NCBI GenBank assembly: GCA_002451855.1
Contig: DKDS01000001.1
Location: forward strand, 3,928 to 20,853
DNA: 16,926 nucleotides
Source: Ruminococcaceae bacterium UBA6842
GTDB taxonomy: Bacteria > Bacillota > Clostridia > Oscillospirales > Acutalibacteraceae
Direction of reading: 5' to 3'
The stretch's first letter is position 1. Every line of letters begins with the position of its first letter. The notes beneath the pieces were generated by a model. The model made no database searches, was not told where the DNA came from, and saw only the letters and a list, made by a program, of their open reading frames with translations. A program made the translations under genes and the position numbers. Positions 14,149 through 16,926 of this stretch are shown here, piece by piece.

Positions 14149-14201
14149 AAAAGCAAATAACTTTAATTTAAAATCGCTTTTAATGAGAACACGCCGGAAT
14201 T
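14139..14201 (-). promoter_or_regulatory. Predicted antiterminator pairing
   Basis: ATTCCGG in the end of the leader ORF (14200-14194) can pair with CCGGGAAT of the terminator 5' arm (14146-14139), with one bulged G. The helix continues with TTAAAAGC (14183-14176) pairing perfectly with GCTTTTAA (14154-14147). Together these take up the AACCGGGAAT arm and exclude the terminator. The same ATTCCGG can instead pair with CCGGTATT (14256-14249) before the Met codons, giving the 1:2 / 2:3 / 3:4 layout of amino-acid attenuators. Confidence 0.65.
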
Positions 14202-14278
14202 TTTGCAACACAAAGCATGCACATGCACATCTGCATACGCATCATAATAATACCGGACATGGTGCAAAGCTTTTTCAT
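14180..14278 (-). CDS. Met/Cys-rich leader peptide of the metQNI operon
   Basis: The ORF encodes 32 residues from ATG 14278 (site GGAG, 9 bases upstream) to TAA at 14180. Met is at 1, 7, 12, 13, 15, 17, 19 and 21; Cys is at 5, 18, 20, 23 and 30, so 13 of 32 residues contain sulphur. The core at residues 12-21 reads M-M-R-M-Q-M-C-M-C-M. Such a run is typical of leader peptides that sense charged tRNA, and it sits in front of a methionine importer. A ribosome waiting for Met-tRNA at codons 12-15 would cover 14256-14249 and leave ATTCCGG free to form the antiterminator. A ribosome reaching the stop would cover part of ATTCCGG and allow termination. Mechanism is inferred; ORF, codon run and structures are seen directly. 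Confidence 0.82.
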   Translation of the reverse strand: MKKLCTMSGIIMMRMQMCMCMLCVAKIPACSH

Positions 14279-14290
14279 ACGGCTGTTCTC
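14185..14290 (-). other. Long-range pairing enclosing the Met/Cys leader ORF
   Basis: GAGAACA (14290-14284), which includes part of the leader ribosome binding site, is perfectly complementary to TGTTCTC (14191-14185) near the leader stop. Inside it CCGGTATT (14256-14249) pairs with AATTCCGG (14201-14194) with one mismatch. When the leader is not translated, this fold would hold the antiterminator strand and leave the terminator free to form. Confidence 0.5.
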
Positions 14291-14326
14291 CTTTCAAATC
14301 AATTACCTACCTGTTTGGTTGGTGTT

Positions 14327-14355
14327 ATATTATCATATTGCAAGGCTGTTGTCAA
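14327..14355 (-). promoter_or_regulatory. Promoter of the met leader and metQNI operon
   Basis: On the minus strand a perfect TTGACA (14350-14355), a 17-base spacer, then TAATAT (14327-14332). Transcription should start near 14320, giving a leader of about 347 bases before metQ. This is the strongest promoter in the window. Confidence 0.87.
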
Positions 14356-14428
14356 GCGTTTTTTTAAAATATATGAAACATACCAAATTATTTTAAATAA
14401 TTGCTCATTTTTTATTGCTTAATACGTC

Positions 14429-16822
14429 CTAATGTCTTTTACGGCGGCGTGAATGCTTTTTCACGGAAGCTCTTCTTAATCTTTTGTCGCCGTTTTCCAC
14501 CGCAACCGTGAAAATTCTGAAAAGAGATTCCGCGGCAAATGAGAAGATAATTACCATCTGCATTATTGTTGCGGGCAGACGGACTATTGAAAACAGCTGC
14601 GGTACAAAGAGGAAGCAAAGCAGCATACCTGCGATGTTTATAATAAATACAAGCGAGCGGTATTTGTTAAGCGGCAGGCTTATATGTCTTAAAATCATAA
14701 ATCCGACAACCGTAAGCACAAGTGTGGACGCAGTGGCAATATCGTTCTTGTTAATACCGAATACCTCGCCGAAAAGCGCGAGCGAGCCTACCGTTACGGT
14801 ATCGGTCAGGGCAGCGGGAAGCGCGTTTTTCAAAACTCCCTTTAAAAAGCGCCCGTCTATGCGGCTTTTATTGCTTTCAAGCGCAAGCAAAAATCCGGGC
14901 AGTCCTATTGTGAACATACTTACAAACGATATGTGTGCAGGCTCAAGCGGATACGAAATCATAAGCACCGAAGCCGTAAGCGACAAAAGCAGTGAAAAGA
15001 TATTCTTTACAAGGAAAAGACTTGCGGAGCGCTGAATGTTGTTTACAACCCTGCGGCCCTCCGCAACAACGCTTGGCATATGCGCAAAGTCGGAGTCCAG
15101 AAGCACAACCTTTGCGGCTTGTGATACCGCCTCACTGCCTGACGCCATAGCTATGCCGCAGTCGGCGTCCTTCATAGCGAGTATATCGTTTACGCCGTCT
15201 CCCGTCATCGCTACGGTGTTACCCTTTTTTTGCAGCGCGTGAACAAGCTTTTGCTTTTGTTTGGGGGTCACTCTGCCGAAAACCGTGTAATATGACGCTG
15301 CTTTTTCAAGCTTTTCGTCTGTATCAAGAACCGACGCGTCAATATAGCTTTCGGAGCCTTCAATTCCAGCAAGCCGCGCTATCTCGGACACGGTTTCGGG
15401 ATGGTCGCCCGATATGACCTTTACGGCAACGCCCTGAGATCTGAAGTATTGAAAGGTGGCTCTCGCGTTTTTTCTTATGGCATTTGATATAACTACAAGA
15501 GCGGCAGGAGTTATATCGCTGTCGGTCATATTCCCTTGGAGCTTTGCTTCCTGATAAGCAAAAACCAAAACGCGGTAACCCTTTTCGGCATATTCGGCTA
15601 TTCTTTCCTTTAAGGAGTTAAGCGCGTTTTTAAGCACAAATTCGGGCGCACCCAAAACCCATGTTCCGTTTTCGAATTCCGCCGAACCGAACTTTACGGC
15701 TGAGGAAAACGGGTTTACCGATAACGGAGAGGGGAGAGAAACATCGTTTTTTATTCCCTTGCAGTAATCCCTTAAAGCCTCCATAGTCGCGTTGGTATCC
15801 TTTGAGGCGGCGGCATATGCCTTAAGCATCGTTTCAATCGGCATATCGAGAAGCAGGTTATCGTTTTTAAGGTCGATAAATTCGTGAACCTGCATTTTAG
15901 GCTCGGTTATAGTGCCGGTTTTATCAACGCAAAGCACATTTACCCGCGCCAACGCTTCAATGCTTTTCATATCGTTAAGCAAAACCTTGCGCCTGCTCAG
16001 CCTTATTGTACCTAAAGCCAGAGCCGCCGTTGTCAAAAGATACAGCCCCTCGGGTATCATACCTATAACCGCCGCAACGGTTGATACTATACTGTCGGAA
16101 AAGGCGTTATGCTTTACAAAAAAGCTTTGATAAAACAGTATTGAGCCTATCGGTATAAGAATAATACCCATCCATTTTACTATTTTATTTATGGAGCGTA
16201 TCATTTCGGATTGCTCGCTGTCATCAACGCTTTTAGCTTCGGCGGTCAGCTTTGATATATAGGATTCGTCGCCGACATTTTCAAGCCTTGCATAGCACTG
16301 ACCCGAAACAACAAAGCTGCCCGAAAGGAGTCTGTCTCCCGGCACCTTTGAAATCTCGTCCTCCTCGCCGGTAAGCAGAGCCTCGTTTGTCATAAGAGTG
16401 CCTTTTATAACCCTTGCGTCGGCACATATCTGGTCGCCTGCGGAAAAAATTACAAGGTCGTCCTTTACAAGCTCCTCGGAACGGAGCTTGATTTTTTGCC
16501 CGTCTCTTACGGCAACGGCGTGCGGAGCATTTAAAAGATTCATTTTATCAATGGTCTTTTTAGCCCTTATTTCCTGAATTATACCTACAAGGGTATTGCC
16601 GATAACGATAGGCAGGAATGTCAGATTTCTTATAGAACCGACTATACACAAAAGCACGGTTATAACAAGAAAAATGAAGTTGAAATAGGTGAAGGTATTG
16701 GAAATTACAATCTCCTTTACGGTTTTGCCTGCCTGCACCGATGTACGGTTGGAAAGCCCCGACTGTATTCTTTTCCTTACCTCGTCCGAAGTGAGTCCCG
16801 TCAAATAGCTTTTGTCCTGCAT
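14429..16822 (-). CDS. Cation-transporting P-type ATPase, CtpE-like
   Basis: The 797-residue protein is a full P-type ATPase. It has membrane helices near 45-85, an actuator domain with T-G-E-E (151-154) in place of the usual T-G-E-S, and helices around 217-275 with P-E-G-L (257-260) in the ion-binding M4 helix. The phosphorylation site is D300 (D-K-T-G-T), the nucleotide domain has K-G-Y-R-V-L (414-419), and the hinge is G-D-G-V-N-D (541-546). About six C-terminal helices follow (600-770), then a very basic tail. There are no N-terminal metal-binding CxxC repeats, so it is not a copper/zinc type. The P-E-G-L motif and length fit the CtpE group, linked to calcium uptake in mycobacteria; the ion here is unproven. 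ATG 16822 has GGAGAAG upstream. No strong terminator separates it from the met leader promoter. Confidence 0.9.
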   Translation of the reverse strand: MQDKSYLTGLTSDEVRKRIQSGLSNRTSVQAGKTVKEIVISNTFTYFNFIFLVITVLLCIVGSIRNLTFLPIVIGNTLVGIIQEIRAKKTIDKMNLLNAPHAVAVRDGQKIKLRSEELVKDDLVIFSAGDQICADARVIKGTLMTNEALLTGEEDEISKVPGDRLLSGSFVVSGQCYARLENVGDESYISKLTAEAKSVDDSEQSEMIRSINKIVKWMGIILIPIGSILFYQSFFVKHNAFSDSIVSTVAAVIGMIPEGLYLLTTAALALGTIRLSRRKVLLNDMKSIEALARVNVLCVDKTGTITEPKMQVHEFIDLKNDNLLLDMPIETMLKAYAAASKDTNATMEALRDYCKGIKNDVSLPSPLSVNPFSSAVKFGSAEFENGTWVLGAPEFVLKNALNSLKERIAEYAEKGYRVLVFAYQEAKLQGNMTDSDITPAALVVISNAIRKNARATFQYFRSQGVAVKVISGDHPETVSEIARLAGIEGSESYIDASVLDTDEKLEKAASYYTVFGRVTPKQKQKLVHALQKKGNTVAMTGDGVNDILAMKDADCGIAMASGSEAVSQAAKVVLLDSDFAHMPSVVAEGRRVVNNIQRSASLFLVKNIFSLLLSLTASVLMISYPLEPAHISFVSMFTIGLPGFLLALESNKSRIDGRFLKGVLKNALPAALTDTVTVGSLALFGEVFGINKNDIATASTLVLTVVGFMILRHISLPLNKYRSLVFIINIAGMLLCFLFVPQLFSIVRLPATIMQMVIIFSFAAESLFRIFTVAVENGDKRLRRASVKKHSRRRKRH

Positions 16823-16860
16823 CTTAAAACTTCTCCGTGAATTATCTTCATTTAAAGTGA

Positions 16861-16895
16861 AAAATCCCGAACACCTATGTATTCGGGATCTTTTT
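16861..16895. terminator. Bidirectional intrinsic terminator
   Basis: ATCCCGAA (16864-16871) and TTCGGGAT (16882-16889) form a perfect 8-bp stem with a 10-base loop. CTTTTT follows on the plus side and TTTTTC overlaps the end on the minus side, so it could stop transcription both ways. On the minus strand it lies between the unknown upstream gene and the P-type ATPase. Confidence 0.75.
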
Positions 16896-16910
16896 GTCGA
16901 ATTGCTCGAC

Positions 16911-16926
16911 TGGTGGGGACTGGCGT
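16911..16926 (-). tRNA. Possible 3' end of a tRNA (rest off window)
   Basis: On the minus strand the edge reads ACGCC-AGTCCCC-A-CCA, which could be a T-stem 3' strand, acceptor 3' strand, discriminator A and encoded CCA, followed by a small dyad and a terminator, as expected after a tRNA gene. Against it, position 61 would be A rather than the nearly invariant C. Only 16 bases are visible. Confidence 0.22.

Noticed and set aside
14305..14323. ACCTACC / GGTTGGT dyad at the met transcription start
   Set aside because: It has a central mismatch and straddles the predicted start site, so it cannot fully fold in the RNA. It could be an operator, but nothing else supports that.
13974..14325. SAM riboswitch or T-box in the metQ leader
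   Set aside because: These were expected for a clostridial met operon. I found no GGGTGGNACCGCG-like T-box, no S-box consensus (such as AAGAGAGGTGGAGGGA), and most of the leader is taken up by two ORFs and a terminator.
14375..14425. Terminator after the P-type ATPase gene
   Set aside because: Only an AT-only dyad (AATTATTT/AAATAATT) is present, with no GC stem or clear T-tract in the right place.

Overview
The window looks like chromosomal DNA from an anaerobic, Gram-positive, probably spore-forming Clostridia member, most likely Oscillospiraceae/Ruminococcaceae. The reasons are a cohesin/dockerin gene pair, a CwlD-type amidase, a stand-alone BofC-C-like protein, strong AGGAGG ribosome binding sites, sigma-A-like promoters and moderate GC content. 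I see no phage, transposase or CRISPR. Family names come from motif recognition by eye, not from searches.

Left part (1-6253). A minus-strand operon encodes a membrane-anchored cohesin protein followed, two bases later, by a secreted protein with an N-terminal dockerin that runs off the left edge. This is a minimal cell-surface cohesin-dockerin system. Divergent from it is a LytTR response regulator and GHKL-type sensor kinase pair, followed closely by a YoaP-like GNAT protein and a membrane-flavodoxin fusion. A 9-bp inverted repeat lies between the divergent promoters.

Middle part (6254-11332). A near-consensus promoter, with a 15-bp-arm inverted repeat in the 5' UTR, drives a CwlD-like amidase and radA. 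Past radA a strong terminator separates it from a minus-strand pair: a BofC-C-like small membrane protein and a small Cys-rich protein whose 3' end runs antisense into radA. Then come an NAD(P)-dependent malic enzyme, a convergent conserved hypothetical gene, and a DUF2975-type membrane protein with its own promoter and terminator.

Right part (11333-16926, all minus strand). metQ-metN-metI encode a methionine ABC importer, and a CtpE-like P-type ATPase lies upstream of them. The 455-bp gap between the ATPase and metQ is the most interesting part. It has a consensus promoter, then a 32-residue leader ORF with 8 Met and 5 Cys. After that come mutually exclusive RNA pairings ending in an intrinsic terminator, then a second well-initiated 28-codon ORF, then metQ. 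This has the layout of classical trp/his-type ribosome-mediated attenuation, here sensing methionine (and perhaps cysteine). It stands where Firmicutes normally use a SAM riboswitch or T-box, neither of which I see. I consider this the best candidate for an undescribed system. The right edge holds a bidirectional terminator and a possible tRNA 3' end.
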